NCBI GenBank assembly: GCA_023954095.1
Contig: JAMLIQ010000011.1
Coordinates: 1-64,000 of the forward strand
Source: Burkholderiaceae bacterium
GTDB taxonomy: Bacteria; Pseudomonadota; Gammaproteobacteria; Burkholderiales; Burkholderiaceae_C
Direction of reading: 5' to 3'
DNA: 64,000 nucleotides
Below the pieces are notes generated by a model. That model made no database searches, was not told where the DNA came from, and was given only the letters and a program-made list of their open reading frames with translations. Each line of letters begins with the position of its first letter. The first letter of the stretch is position 1. Of this stretch, positions 37,901 to 46,585 are shown in pieces. The translations under genes and the position numbers were made by a program.

Positions 37901-38392
37901 ATCCACCTGGCCCGACAGTACGGTCAGCGTAGTGCGCCCACTGGCTTGCACTTCCACATCCCAGTCCGTGCCCCGCACCACAGCCAAGACCGCTGGCGTT
38001 CTCAGTTCCAGCGCTGCCGGTGTCTTTTTGGTGCGCGCCCAGAGCCTGCCTGCCAAAAGCTCCAGCAGCGTACGGGCAGGCTGCGCCTCGCACAGGCGCA
38101 GCTGGGCGCTGGCCGACATGCGAATCTGCGTGCGGTCGGCCAGCAACAAGGCTGCGGACGACAGTTCCAGGGTGCGCACATCGGCACCTGCACCCAATTG
38201 CTGCGCCAATACAGCAGCCGACCAGGGTTGCTCCCCTGCTGCACGGGTCTGTCCTTGCCCCGCCAGGGCCACGATTTCGGCAGCCACCCCACCGGCCTCA
38301 GGCGTCGCAGCGCACTGCGCCCACGCGGCAGCACCGCACTGCATCCATGCCGCTGCAGCCAGCGGTGTCATCCAGAAACGCAGGGATTGCAT
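34994..38392 (-). CDS. FecR-domain / TPR / outer-membrane beta-barrel fusion protein
   Basis: 1132 aa, exported (signal peptide cleaved near AWA-Q, residue 25). Residues about 60-215 are a FecR-type domain (ELRTPAVLAVVRGTDWDVEV, then a DVE/TLTVLSGQVDF strand pattern). Residues about 240-560 are TPR-like helical repeats (RLGRALQERGDLASAREVLAHA and similar). From about 640 to the end are alternating aromatic strands typical of a TonB-receptor-like or other outer-membrane barrel (VGVTYRFGPGRALHAAYIEN; WFSVRYRMD at the end). No plug domain or TonB box is seen. It follows the CHASE2 cyclase by 14 bp, as one operon. Function unknown; periplasmic assembly or a sensor coupling the outer membrane to the cyclase is conceivable. 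Confidence 0.8.
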   Translation of the reverse strand: MQSLRFWMTPLAAAAWMQCGAAAWAQCAATPEAGGVAAEIVALAGQGQTRAAGEQPWSAAVLAQQLGAGADVRTLELSSAALLLADRTQIRMSASAQLRLCEAQPARTLLELLAGRLWARTKKTPAALELRTPAVLAVVRGTDWDVEVQASGRTTLTVLSGQVDFSNDHGRVILGPAEQGIAVPGQAPTKRLLVHPRERVQWVMANPVDARRWAEFQGDGLEPALSAVRADLDAGNGPQARQRLLAWRASGVAEPVVELVLADLAASDAQLEAAVQRLESAWQRMGDPRLAARRAELLLAQDRPDAARAVLDEALARSGGLDSSDLALADGDWYRLAGRGDEALARYRAGVAHAQGPFQQADAWGRLGRALQERGDLASAREVLAHAVDLAPQRASLLGLQATAAAEALRLQEADAGFNAALALQGDDYESLAGAGFLALRRGDPEAARRWLLKALVIEPRYARAHVWLAVAEYTLGGQGAALDSLERARQADPKDPLAWQVESMIRNDAGEPEQALAAAREALVRLPWLKSLNPLASDSQGSANLGKALGDFGMEHWARAYADQSYYPLWAGSHFFMAHRYESDFSRSAELYQGYLADPLAFGARERQAPILLTQGQEAIVAASAERNAVHSNLVATAQVKGTRMSGMPMAWLLRGYGISMQPRDGTGSYWLRSPSFDVAWGARPTDRLGLFLVHNQGRDRSGYPGGLDFGNGYRLDGVTRQQNTSTDIGGAWRWSPDAQTWVKFNHGRYTSARVLDHAVWGPLDARSEDGANNWMLRHVIQFPAQRWSFGWEHGRDTIRLGSRDADIASDIQTQSSFDMPWVAGEWRTGAWTWHAEASAPRLQTNYMDLYRDVQTGEDIFPPDAASGGHARKLRPRVGVTYRFGPGRALHAAYIENMRAPAGSTLAPVSIAGIPIDHQYQLPGSLGRKRAVQLDWELDARTFAWGMLSSQDIVNPTFANGSLLLPRSALLEVGDRAGVLGAVTASGQTAIDAYDGDPRFSRGRLHQAGLALNRVLAPRWSVLGSYTWAHARNTSERFLGNGLPGVPRHTAVLANVWRHGGRDTSMVSLVYRGSRFADEANANALAPGWNLNLVHSWETADRRWAFTGVVQTRLHQGADPALWFSVRYRMD

Positions 38393-38406
38393 GGTGGTTC
38401 CTTTCC

Positions 38407-40401
38407 TCAGGATTTGTTCAATGCCCGTGCACTAAAACGCATATTGGGCACATCACCGCCAGACGACGGCCGCTCAAGCATCAACGCCCGTATCCGCGCT
38501 TCCAGACGATCGGCCTGGCATTGAAGGGACGGCGCATGGTTGGCTGCGCGCAAACGCCAGTCGGCACAACACTGCAGCGCCTGCGGCCAACGGCCCGCAC
38601 GTGCATGGTCTCGCAATGTCTGGCTGATGGCTGCCAGGGCAGCATCCGCGCACGGCGTGTACACATCAATGCCCGCCTGGCGGCCCGCGAGAACCACGAA
38701 ATCCAGCCACGCCAGAGGCTGCAGCGCCACAGTGTCTGCGCCCAGGGCCCTGCAAGTGGCCTCGGAGAGCAGGATGTCGGTACCGAAGTCCTTGTTGGCA
38801 GCCTCCAGACGGGCCGCCGTGTTGACCGCATCCCCCACGGCCGTGTAGGTAAAACGCTCCTGCGACCCCAGATGCCCCACAGAAGCCTCGCCCGTATGCA
38901 GACCGATGCGCAATTGCAGCGCTGCAAACGGGGTCCCTTGCCACTGGGATCGCAGCGCCTGCATGTCGCGTTGCATGTCCTGGGCACAGGCGAGGGCGCG
39001 CGCGGCATGCGCAGGCTCGGCCATGGGCGCGTTCCAGAACGCCATCACTGCATCGCCAATGAACTTGTCCAGCGTTCCGCCATGCAGATGCACGGTGTGC
39101 GTCATGCGGGTGAAGTACGCATTCAATGCCTGCGCCACCGACGGGGGCGCAAGCTGCTCGCTGGCCGCCGTGAAGCCGGCCAGATCGGCAAATAGCAGGG
39201 TCAGAACACGACGCTCACCCTGCACCGCAGGCAGCCCCCCCGCAGCGACCATGGCATCGACCACCGCAGGCGGTACATACAGAGAAAAATGCCGATGCAA
39301 CTGCTGGCGACGCTGGCGTTCACGCCAGTAACTGTGCGCCGCGCCCATCTGCAAATGCAAGGCCAGCCCGGCCACCGTGGGCAGCGCACTCCACCACAGA
39401 CCTTGCACATACGCAATGACGCTGGCAAGCAGTGCCCCCAGGACAAAAGCCAGTGTAAGAAGACTGGCATAGCCCCCTCGCCAGCGGCGTGTAAGCACGG
39501 CCACTCCACCCACAACCAGCACAGCCTGCCCCCACGGAACGACAGGGGGCACAGGAACAATCCAGTCGCCTGCGAGGCCGTTGACAAGGGCCGTGGCATG
39601 CAGCATGACACCCGACTGCAAGCCGTCACCCAAGACCCGCCAGGGTGTGCGAAGCTGGTCTACACCCCCCACCGGGGTATGCTGTCCCAGCAGCACCAGC
39701 TTGTTGCGCAACGCCCCTTCAGGCAGGAATCTCGAAGGTTCCAGCGCCTGGGTGAAATGCACATAAGGCAATGCCACTTCAGGGGCATAGTGGCGCAGCA
39801 GGGCGCCGGGTGGCGGTACAACGATCGCACGGCCCGCTGCCAGCGCCAACTGGCGCCACAACGCACCCTCCTCTCCCGGCGCGGCACGTACCACACCATC
39901 ATTGTCCAACGGCATGGCAACGCTGCCATGGCGCGCCTGCGGATAGATCGACGCCACATGCTGCTGGTACTGAGCGACCTGCGAACTGCGCACCACCACA
40001 TCGGCACTGGCCAGCACCACGGGCAGACGCCCTTGCAGCGCACGCGCCAAAGCAGCATCATCTTCGGCGTTTTGCACTGCACTGAGCAGCAAATCCACGC
40101 CCAATCCCGCTGCGCCCGCCTCCGACAATGCGTCAACCAACTGTGCATGCAAGCGCCTGGGCAGCGGTGGAGCCAATTTCAGCGCGGCAAGGCTGGGCTC
40201 ATCGATCCCCACGATCAGCACCCCGGCATAGGGTGGTGCAGGCGCCGTCAGGCTGCTCCAGAGATCCTGTTCCAGCCGCAATACAGGCATCCAGAGAGGC
40301 GACACCCGAAACAGCGCCAGCAGGACCAGACTGCCCAGCACACGCAGTGCCCAGGGACGCCAGGCATCCTGCACAGCGATCAATCTGGAGCGTCGTGCCA
40401 T
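38407..40401 (-). CDS. CHASE2-domain class III adenylate/guanylate cyclase
   Basis: 664 aa membrane sensor making cyclic nucleotide. An N-terminal helix (residues about 15-35), a periplasmic CHASE2 domain (about 40-285; GVLIVGIDEPSLAAL is its hallmark), then three closely spaced helices (about 290-370). The C-terminal class III cyclase (about 410-590) has metal-binding Asp in TLLFADLAGFT, DKFIGDAVMAF, and the catalytic Asn/Arg in VGDAVNTAARLE. A good ribosome site (GGAGG, 7 nt before) fixes the start at 40401. First gene of a two-gene unit with the FecR fusion. Signal and product (cAMP more likely than cGMP) are not proven. Confidence 0.92.
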   Translation of the reverse strand: MARRSRLIAVQDAWRPWALRVLGSLVLLALFRVSPLWMPVLRLEQDLWSSLTAPAPPYAGVLIVGIDEPSLAALKLAPPLPRRLHAQLVDALSEAGAAGLGVDLLLSAVQNAEDDAALARALQGRLPVVLASADVVVRSSQVAQYQQHVASIYPQARHGSVAMPLDNDGVVRAAPGEEGALWRQLALAAGRAIVVPPPGALLRHYAPEVALPYVHFTQALEPSRFLPEGALRNKLVLLGQHTPVGGVDQLRTPWRVLGDGLQSGVMLHATALVNGLAGDWIVPVPPVVPWGQAVLVVGGVAVLTRRWRGGYASLLTLAFVLGALLASVIAYVQGLWWSALPTVAGLALHLQMGAAHSYWRERQRRQQLHRHFSLYVPPAVVDAMVAAGGLPAVQGERRVLTLLFADLAGFTAASEQLAPPSVAQALNAYFTRMTHTVHLHGGTLDKFIGDAVMAFWNAPMAEPAHAARALACAQDMQRDMQALRSQWQGTPFAALQLRIGLHTGEASVGHLGSQERFTYTAVGDAVNTAARLEAANKDFGTDILLSEATCRALGADTVALQPLAWLDFVVLAGRQAGIDVYTPCADAALAAISQTLRDHARAGRWPQALQCCADWRLRAANHAPSLQCQADRLEARIRALMLERPSSGGDVPNMRFSARALNKS

Positions 40402-40705
40402 CGCAGAGCCTCCGGGTTGGCAGAAAGGAGGTTTTGCACAGTCCACCCCACCACGGTAGACCTTGCCAGTGCCGTCATCGGAGCTTGCCGTTTCCGGTCG
40501 GCCCTTGGCTGCAACACCGATTCAAACAGCGCGCTGACAACAACTCTACGGAAACTGTAGCCCAGTGAGCTGCCCCTGGATACTGGCGTTGACCCTGCTA
40601 CACGCCACCAACAACACGGCGAACCTGTGGCGACATCTCGCAATACAACGATGGCGCGCCCTGCCGCTGCAGGGTCGTCGCACACCGATTTTCCGAAGAT
40701 TTGAA
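40402..40705. other. 304-bp gap between cyclase operon and tRNA-Ile
   Basis: No convincing gene. It should hold the promoter of the CHASE2/FecR operon. Near 40659-40674 is a CCCTGC/GCAGGG hairpin with a 4-nt loop, without a U-run, which may lie at the end of the tRNA-Ile transcript. Apparent reading frames here are antisense to the tRNA. Confidence 0.6.
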
Positions 40706-41031
40706 TGGTAGGCCGTGTTGGACTTGAACCAACGACCAAAGGATTCAAGTTTGCGTGGGTTTCCCCACTCCTTGGACTATGTCATCACCCACAGCCATAC
40801 TGTTGGGGTGCCGGGCGCTCGGGGGACGCTTATCGGATGGGCTCCTCACGTCCTAGTCTCTGCACCTTCCCGCCTACCGGTCTTTCAACCTGCCTTCGGC
40901 GGGCTTGGCTCAAGATTGCCTTGGCTTGCGCTTTAGGTTTCCTTGAGTTCACCCGGTTTTCCGACGGAGATTACGCTCCGTGGTCACCATTTCGATGAGT
41001 CCTCTGCTCTAACCAACTGAGCTAACGGCCC
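40706..41031 (-). tRNA. tRNA-Ile(CAU) interrupted by a group I intron
   Basis: Exons 41031-40995 (37 nt) and 40745-40706 (40 nt, with CCA) join to a 77-nt tRNA. Acceptor GGGCCGT/ACGGCCT, D-arm GCTCAGTTGGTTAGAGC, anticodon loop CTCATAA in stem GAGGA/TCCTT, T-arm GGTTCAAGTCC. The body closely resembles E. coli ileX; C34 would be lysidinylated by TilS to read AUA. The 249-bp intron splits the loop immediately after the CAT anticodon. A TACAAT -10 box lies at 41045-41050, inside the region just after hrcA. Confidence 0.93.
40746..40994 (-). other. Group I intron (IC3 type) in tRNA-Ile(CAU), no ORF
   Basis: 249 nt, beginning just after exon ...CTCAT and ending in G before AATCC, as group I introns do. 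P1 forms between exon UCAU and intron GUGA with the U-G pair at the splice site. Core elements are visible in order: GGGTGAACTCAAGG and CTAAAGCGCAAGCC, GGCAATCTTGAGCCAAGCC (P), GTGCAGAGACTAGGACG (R), and GATGACATAGTCCAA (S). Same insertion point and CAU/GUG recognition as the self-splicing Azoarcus intron (205 nt), which makes this a homologue. No homing endonuclease reading frame. Confidence 0.92.
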
Positions 41032-41053
41032 ATTCAAGCTTTCTATTGTAGTT

Positions 41054-42058
41054 TCACTTGTGGTGGCTCAGCGCGTTCGAAACCAGCCTGGAGGTAATGT
41101 CCACGATCTGGATCATTTTTTCGTAGGGCATGCGCATGGGGCCAATCACGCCCAAGGTACCCACGACCTGCCCGTCCACCTCGTAAGGCGCACTGACCAC
41201 GGACAGTTCTTCAAAAGGCACGACCTGGCTTTCGCCTCCGATGAAGATGCGCACCCCTTCGGCCTGGCTGGAAACGTCGAGCAACCGCAATATCTGCGTC
41301 TTCTGCTCGAACAGATCGAAGGCCCGACGCAGATTGCCCATGTCCTTCGAAAAATCGCTCACTGACAACAGGTTCCGTTCGCCCGAAATGACCACCTCTT
41401 CCTGGGCTTGCGTGAGCGCTTCGGAGCTCACATTGACTGCCGCCGTCATCAACGCCGCAATTTCACCTTGAAGCGACTCCACTTCGGTCTTGATTCTTTC
41501 CCGAACCTTTTCCATCGCCATCCCGGCATAGTGGGAGTTCAGGAAATTGGCCGTTTCCAGCAATTGTGTTTGCGTAAAGTCGGTTTCGGAAAAAATCACC
41601 CGGTTCTGCACATCGCCATCGGGTGACACAATGATGACTAGAAACCGCCGGTCAGACAGGCGCAGAAATTCGATGTGCCGGAACACGGAAGACCGGCGGG
41701 GCGCCATGACCACGCCCACAAACTGCGACAAGCTCGACAGCATATGCGCCGCATTCGCAATGACTTTCTGTGGCTGCTCGGGCGCCAAGGCCGGCGAGAT
41801 GATTTTTTCACGCTGTACCGTCAGCATGGTGTCCACAAAGAGCCTGTAGCCTCGGGCCGTCGGTATGCGTCCTGCCGATGTATGCGGACTGGCAATCAGC
41901 CCCAATTCCTCCAGGTCAGCCATGACATTGCGGATGGTGGCAGGGGAAAGTTCCAGCCCCGAAGCACGTGAAAGCGTGCGCGAACCGACGGGTTGCCCCT
42001 CTTCGATATAGCGCTCGACCAACGCTTTGAGCAACAACTTGGCACGGTCATCCAGCAT
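41054..42058 (-). CDS. hrcA: Heat-inducible transcription repressor HrcA
   Basis: Represses class I heat-shock genes by binding CIRCE elements; 334 aa, full length. N-terminal winged helix with [15 protein letters not shown] and [18 protein letters not shown], followed by [17 protein letters not shown]-terminal GAF-like and inserted domains to the end. The 28-bp gap to divergent nadK holds both starts. No CIRCE copy was seen here, so any HrcA target lies elsewhere. Confidence 0.97.
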   Translation of the reverse strand: MLDDRAKLLLKALVERYIEEGQPVGSRTLSRASGLELSPATIRNVMADLEELGLIASPHTSAGRIPTARGYRLFVDTMLTVQREKIISPALAPEQPQKVIANAAHMLSSLSQFVGVVMAPRRSSVFRHIEFLRLSDRRFLVIIVSPDGDVQNRVIFSETDFTQTQLLETANFLNSHYAGMAMEKVRERIKTEVESLQGEIAALMTAAVNVSSEALTQAQEEVVISGERNLLSVSDFSKDMGNLRRAFDLFEQKTQILRLLDVSSQAEGVRIFIGGESQVVPFEELSVVSAPYEVDGQVVGTLGVIGPMRMPYEKMIQIVDITSRLVSNALSHHK

Positions 42059-42086
42059 GGCATGATTTTAATGATGTAATTTCAGT

Positions 42087-42983
42087 ATGACACCTCACTT
42101 CCGCCATGTTGCACTGATAGGCAAATACCAGTCCCAGGTTTCTGGCACGGTTGCGGCAGGGTCTCTGCAATTGATGGACGACATTGCCGGTTTTTTGCAG
42201 AGCCAGGGCTGCAAGGTCGCAGTGGAAGAGCGCACTGCCGTGGCGACCGGGCTGGACCGGTATCCCGCGCTGGATGCCGATGCCATTGGTGAGCACTGCG
42301 ACCTGGGGCTGGTGGTGGGAGGCGACGGAACGATGCTGAGCATTGGCCGCCAGTTGGCACGGCACGGAACACCCCTGATCGGCATCAATCAAGGGCGTCT
42401 CGGATTTGTCACCGACATTCCGCTGGAAAACTATCAGACGACCCTCACTCCCATGCTGCATGGCGAGTACGAAGAAGACCATCGCCCCTTGATGCATGCC
42501 CGGGTAGAGCGGGAAGGTCGTGTTGTTTTCGACGCATTCGCCATGAACGATGTCGTGGTCAATCGCGGTGCAACCTCGGGCATGGTGGAGTTGCGGGTAG
42601 AGGTGGATGGCCACTTTGTGGCAAACCAACGCGCCGATGGACTCATCATTGCATCGCCCACCGGATCGACCGCCTACGCGCTTTCAGCGGGCGGGCCCAT
42701 GCTCCATCCGTCGATCCCGGGCTGGGTTCTGGTTCCCATTGCACCCCACACTCTGTCGAACCGTCCCATTGTTCTTGCCGACATCACGGAGATTGCCATC
42801 GAACTGGTGAATGGCCGCGACGCCAGCGCCAACTTCGACATGCAGTCGCTGGCCTCCCTGCTGCATGGCGACCGCATCCTGGTCCGCCGCGCCGAATACA
42901 GCGTGCGATTTCTGCACCCCCGGGGATGGAATTACTTTGATACGCTGCGCAAGAAACTTCTCTGGAACGAGGGAGGCTCCTGA
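42087..42983 (+). CDS. nadK: NAD kinase
   Basis: Phosphorylates NAD to NADP; 298 aa. The diagnostic GGDGTML near residue 75, LGFVTD, NDVVV and the [16 protein letters not shown] loop near 190 are all present. Divergent from hrcA and 2 bp before recN, in the hrcA-nadK-recN order usual for betaproteobacteria. Confidence 0.97.
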   Translation: MTPHFRHVALIGKYQSQVSGTVAAGSLQLMDDIAGFLQSQGCKVAVEERTAVATGLDRYPALDADAIGEHCDLGLVVGGDGTMLSIGRQLARHGTPLIGINQGRLGFVTDIPLENYQTTLTPMLHGEYEEDHRPLMHARVEREGRVVFDAFAMNDVVVNRGATSGMVELRVEVDGHFVANQRADGLIIASPTGSTAYALSAGGPMLHPSIPGWVLVPIAPHTLSNRPIVLADITEIAIELVNGRDASANFDMQSLASLLHGDRILVRRAEYSVRFLHPRGWNYFDTLRKKLLWNEGGS

Positions 42984-42985
42984 CG

Positions 42986-44656
42986 ATGGCGCTCCGACGC
43001 ATTGCACTGCGCGACTTTGTGATTGTGCAGGCACTTGAACTGGACTTCAGCAATGGCTTCACGGCCCTGACGGGCGAAACAGGTGCCGGCAAGTCCATTC
43101 TGATCGAGGCATTGCAATTGACGCTGGGCGCACGGGCCGATGCGGGCTTTGTGCGCGAAGGCGCCCAGCGCACAGACATCAGTGCAGAGTTCGATTGCCC
43201 AGCAGAGCTGCATTCCTGGTTGGAAGAGTCAGGATTCGAGCAGGAAGATGGACTCCTGCTGCGGCGCACCATCGACGCGCAGGGCAAAAGCCGCGCGTGG
43301 GTCAACGGCACCCCAGCTACCGCAACACAGCTGCGCACACTGGGAGAACATTTGCTGGACATTCATGGGCAGCATGCGTGGCAAAGCCTGGTGCGCGCAG
43401 ACGCCATCCGCGCCTTGCTGGATGCCTATGCCGGTGCATCTCCCGCTGCAGTACAGGCATGCTGGACCGCATGGCGTGCAGCGCAAGCCAATGTGATCCA
43501 GGCGCATGCGGCCCAGGAGACACTTCAACGCGAACGCGAACGCCTGCAATGGCAGATTGCAGAAGTAGACAAGCTTGCTCCAGGGGCCGATGAATGGGAT
43601 TCCCTCAATGCACAGCACACCCGTATGCTGCACACCCAGGAACTGCAGGATACGGTTCAGAAGGTTCTGGCTGTTCTGGATACAGAAAGCCCAACAAGTG
43701 CCCGCACGGGTCTGGCCCGCGCACTCGATCTGCTCAGAGCCCGCGAGCACCTGGAACCCGCATTTGCAGAACTCTCGGAAACACTTGAAGCCAGCCTGGC
43801 ACAGACCGATGAGACCGTGCGCAGCTTGCATGCCTATCAGCGCCATGCCGATCTGAATCCGCGATCCCTGGAAGAGACGGACGCCCGGGTGACACTCTGG
43901 ATGTCATTGGCCAGGCGCTACAAGAGATCCCCCGAGGAGTTGCCTGCGTTGCTGCGCACATGGCGGGAAGAGCTGCAGCGACTGGACAATGCTGCCGATC
44001 TGACCGCCTTGCAAGAAGCAGAACACCGGTATGCCAAGGCGTACCTGGATGCCGCACGTTCTCTCTCGCAAACCCGCGCCAAGGCTGCGCCGCGACTGTC
44101 ACGATCGATCACGGCGGCCATGCAGGAACTCGGCATGGTTGGAGGTGCGTTTTCCGTACAGTTGAAAAAATCAGCCGAACCTTCGGCGCACGGCCTGGAC
44201 GAGATCGCCTTCCTCGTAGCGACACATCCTGGCATGACGCCGCGCCCCATCGGCAAGGTGGCCTCAGGCGGAGAGCTTTCACGGATTTCTCTGGCGATTG
44301 CCGTGGCCACCAGCGCCCTGGGGAATGCGGGCACGCTGATTTTCGATGAAGTCGACGCCGGGGTTGGTGGCGCGGTGGCAGCCACGGTCGGCCGGTTGAT
44401 GCAGCAACTCGGACAGGATCGCCAGGTGCTGGCGGTCACGCACCTGCCCCAGGTTGCTGCCTGTGCCCACTGCCACCTCGTGGTTTCAAAACAAAGTGGC
44501 GACACGACCACCAGTTCCGTCCTGCCCGTCCAGGGCGATGCACGCATTGAAGAACTGGCCCGCATGCTGGGAGGCGAGCGCATACTTCCAAGTACCCGGG
44601 CGCATGCACGGGAAATGCTGGATACCCATCACAACATGTCGACAGGAACGCACTGA
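42986..44656 (+). CDS. recN: DNA repair protein RecN
   Basis: SMC-like ATPase for double-strand-break repair; 556 aa. Walker A GETGAGKS near residue 30, a long coiled-coil middle, signature VASGGELSRISLA and Walker B TLIFDEVDAGVGG. The start 2 bp after the nadK stop indicates one operon with nadK and rapZ. Confidence 0.97.
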   Translation: MALRRIALRDFVIVQALELDFSNGFTALTGETGAGKSILIEALQLTLGARADAGFVREGAQRTDISAEFDCPAELHSWLEESGFEQEDGLLLRRTIDAQGKSRAWVNGTPATATQLRTLGEHLLDIHGQHAWQSLVRADAIRALLDAYAGASPAAVQACWTAWRAAQANVIQAHAAQETLQRERERLQWQIAEVDKLAPGADEWDSLNAQHTRMLHTQELQDTVQKVLAVLDTESPTSARTGLARALDLLRAREHLEPAFAELSETLEASLAQTDETVRSLHAYQRHADLNPRSLEETDARVTLWMSLARRYKRSPEELPALLRTWREELQRLDNAADLTALQEAEHRYAKAYLDAARSLSQTRAKAAPRLSRSITAAMQELGMVGGAFSVQLKKSAEPSAHGLDEIAFLVATHPGMTPRPIGKVASGGELSRISLAIAVATSALGNAGTLIFDEVDAGVGGAVAATVGRLMQQLGQDRQVLAVTHLPQVAACAHCHLVVSKQSGDTTTSSVLPVQGDARIEELARMLGGERILPSTRAHAREMLDTHHNMSTGTH

Positions 44657-44659
44657 ACC

Positions 44660-45523
44660 ATGCAGTTGGAGATCGCGCTCATTACAGGAATGTCCGGCTC
44701 GGGCAAATCAGTGGCGTTGCGCGCGCTGGAAGATGCAGGGTTCTATTGCGTCGACAATCTCCCGCCCGAGCTATTGCTGCCTTTCGTGGCCCTGGAGCAT
44801 CAACACCATGGCAATCGTCTGGCCATCGCCATGGATGTGCGCAGTGCCACCTCGCTTCCCCAAGTGCCGCACAAACTGCAGGAATTACGGGCCCAGGGAT
44901 GCACCGTGCACTCCCTCTTCGTAGACGCCACGACCGACACCCTGGTACGACGTTTTTCGGAAACCCGTCGACGCCATCCACTGTTCCATGGCGAGTTGAA
45001 GGAGCGGCAGCGCGCGTTGGTGCAGGTCATTGAACTGGAGCGTGAACTACTGGCCGACCTGCGTGAAAAAGCCCATGTGATTGACACGAGCAATATTCGC
45101 GCATCCCAGTTGCAGGGCTATGTCAAAGGCTTGATTTCCTCGCTGCCTGAACAGCTCTCATTGGTGTTCCAGTCCTTTGCCTTCAAGCGTGGCATCCCCA
45201 TGGATGCAGACTACGTTTTTGATGTGCGTATGCTGCCCAACCCCCACTACGAGGCCGACCTGCGCGATCTCACCGGGCAAGACAAGCCCGTCATGGATTT
45301 TCTGGACCAGCAGGCAGATGTGAGGCTCATGCGCCAGCACATCGAGACCTTTTTGTCCCATTGGCTTGAATCCATGGCTCAAAACCACCGCAGCTATGTC
45401 ACCGTCGCCATTGGCTGCACGGGGGGACAACACCGTTCGGTCTACCTTGTCGAGCGTCTGGCGCAGACTTTTGGTGACCAGTGGCCCACACAACGCCGCC
45501 ACCGGGAGCTAGACGGGCGCTGA
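44660..45523 (+). CDS. rapZ: RNase adaptor protein RapZ (nucleotide-binding)
   Basis: 287 aa. Walker A GMSGSGKS near residue 10 ([21 protein letters not shown]) and C-terminal [17 protein letters not shown], typical of RapZ/YvcJ. In E. coli it guides RNase E to GlmZ small RNA and tunes amino-sugar supply; the same role here is inferred. No PTS/rpoN genes lie next to it. The last 15 bp overlap convergent mutY. Confidence 0.95.
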   Translation: MQLEIALITGMSGSGKSVALRALEDAGFYCVDNLPPELLLPFVALEHQHHGNRLAIAMDVRSATSLPQVPHKLQELRAQGCTVHSLFVDATTDTLVRRFSETRRRHPLFHGELKERQRALVQVIELERELLADLREKAHVIDTSNIRASQLQGYVKGLISSLPEQLSLVFQSFAFKRGIPMDADYVFDVRMLPNPHYEADLRDLTGQDKPVMDFLDQQADVRLMRQHIETFLSHWLESMAQNHRSYVTVAIGCTGGQHRSVYLVERLAQTFGDQWPTQRRHRELDGR

Positions 45524-46585
45524 TCCTGTCGCAGCCAGAGTAGTGTCATCGAGCAATTTGCGCACGGGCGCTGGCAGTCCCAACTGGCGCCACTCCTGAG
45601 CACCAAACCACGCCCCCTCGTCATCGGACACGACGACAGACGCAGGGGCTTGCCCCAGCACCGGATGCAAGTGCAGGTCCCGGTGTGTGAGCACATGCAG
45701 AAACGAAGCTCGTTCCATCCGGTTCGATGCAATGCGCCCCAAGGGATGCTCAACCAGGTCCTGATAGCAATGAAAGACAGGGACGCAATACAACCCTGCC
45801 CAAATGCCGCGCGACTCCCGCCGTTGGAGCCATACACGATCCTGTGAATCTCGCAGCACCAAAAGCCACCAGGCCTCTGATGAACGCACCAGTTTGCGCG
45901 TTCTGACGGGGTACGCTTCCTGTGCGCCTTGCGCCAACGCACAGCACTTCGCCTGCAAAGGGCATTGCCCACACAAGGGCTTGCGGGGTACACAAACCAT
46001 GGCACCAAGGTCCATCAAACCCTGGGTATAGCGCGGCATGGCCTGAGCCAGTTTTTGGTGCGGCAGCAAGCTCGTAGCCAGTTCCCACAGCGTGCGCTCG
46101 TGGGCCGCAATCGCCAGATCCTCGCCAAAACCCAGCAAACGGGTCAGGACACGACGGACATTGGCATCGAGGATCGGCGCCCTCTCACCAAAGCAAAAGG
46201 CAGCAATCGCCCCTGCCGTAGAACGGCCAATGCCAGGCAATGCAGCCAGTTCCACGGCGGAAGTGGGAAACACACCTCCATGCACAGCAACAACCTGCTG
46301 TGCACAGCGGTGCAGATTGCGGGCCCGGCTGTAGTATCCAAGCCCACTCCACATCGACAGAACTTCGTCCTGCGACGCCGCAGCGAGAGCCCTGACATCA
46401 GAGAAGCGCTCCAGGAAACGGGGAAAGTAGTCCAGCACCGTACGAACCTGCGTCTGCTGAAGCATGATCTCCGAAAGCCATACACGGTACGGATCACGTG
46501 ACTGCTGCCACGGCAGATGACTTCGTCCATGCTCTTGTTGCCACTGCATCACCAGCGCGGCAACCTGTCCATCATCCAAGGTCAT
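45509..46585 (-). CDS. mutY: A/G-specific adenine DNA glycosylase
   Basis: Removes adenine opposite 8-oxoguanine; 358 aa. Catalytic region [14 protein letters not shown] and the helix-hairpin-helix [12 protein letters not shown] with DANVRRVL. 4Fe-4S cluster C-x6-C-x2-C-x5-C ([17 protein letters not shown]). C-terminal NUDIX-like recognition domain. The start overlaps the dynamin gene stop (ATGA). Third gene of a mutM-dynamin-mutY unit. Confidence 0.96.
   Translation of the reverse strand: MTLDDGQVAALVMQWQQEHGRSHLPWQQSRDPYRVWLSEIMLQQTQVRTVLDYFPRFLERFSDVRALAAASQDEVLSMWSGLGYYSRARNLHRCAQQVVAVHGGVFPTSAVELAALPGIGRSTAGAIAAFCFGERAPILDANVRRVLTRLLGFGEDLAIAAHERTLWELATSLLPHQKLAQAMPRYTQGLMDLGAMVCVPRKPLCGQCPLQAKCCALAQGAQEAYPVRTRKLVRSSEAWWLLVLRDSQDRVWLQRRESRGIWAGLYCVPVFHCYQDLVEHPLGRIASNRMERASFLHVLTHRDLHLHPVLGQAPASVVVSDDEGAWFGAQEWRQLGLPAPVRKLLDDTTLAATGSAPV

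Noticed and set aside
40380..40748. 122-codon minus-strand frame overlapping tRNA-Ile and the cyclase start
   Set aside because: It begins by translating the tRNA 3' half and ends in the cyclase 5' end; it is not a gene.
41060..42058. CIRCE element upstream of hrcA
   Set aside because: I looked for TTAGCACTC-N9-GAGTGCTAA near hrcA and elsewhere in the window and found no copy.
44762..44790. Repeat fragment in rapZ (GAGCTATTGCTG)
   Set aside because: Only 7-8 bases match and the encoded PELLLPF is normal for RapZ.
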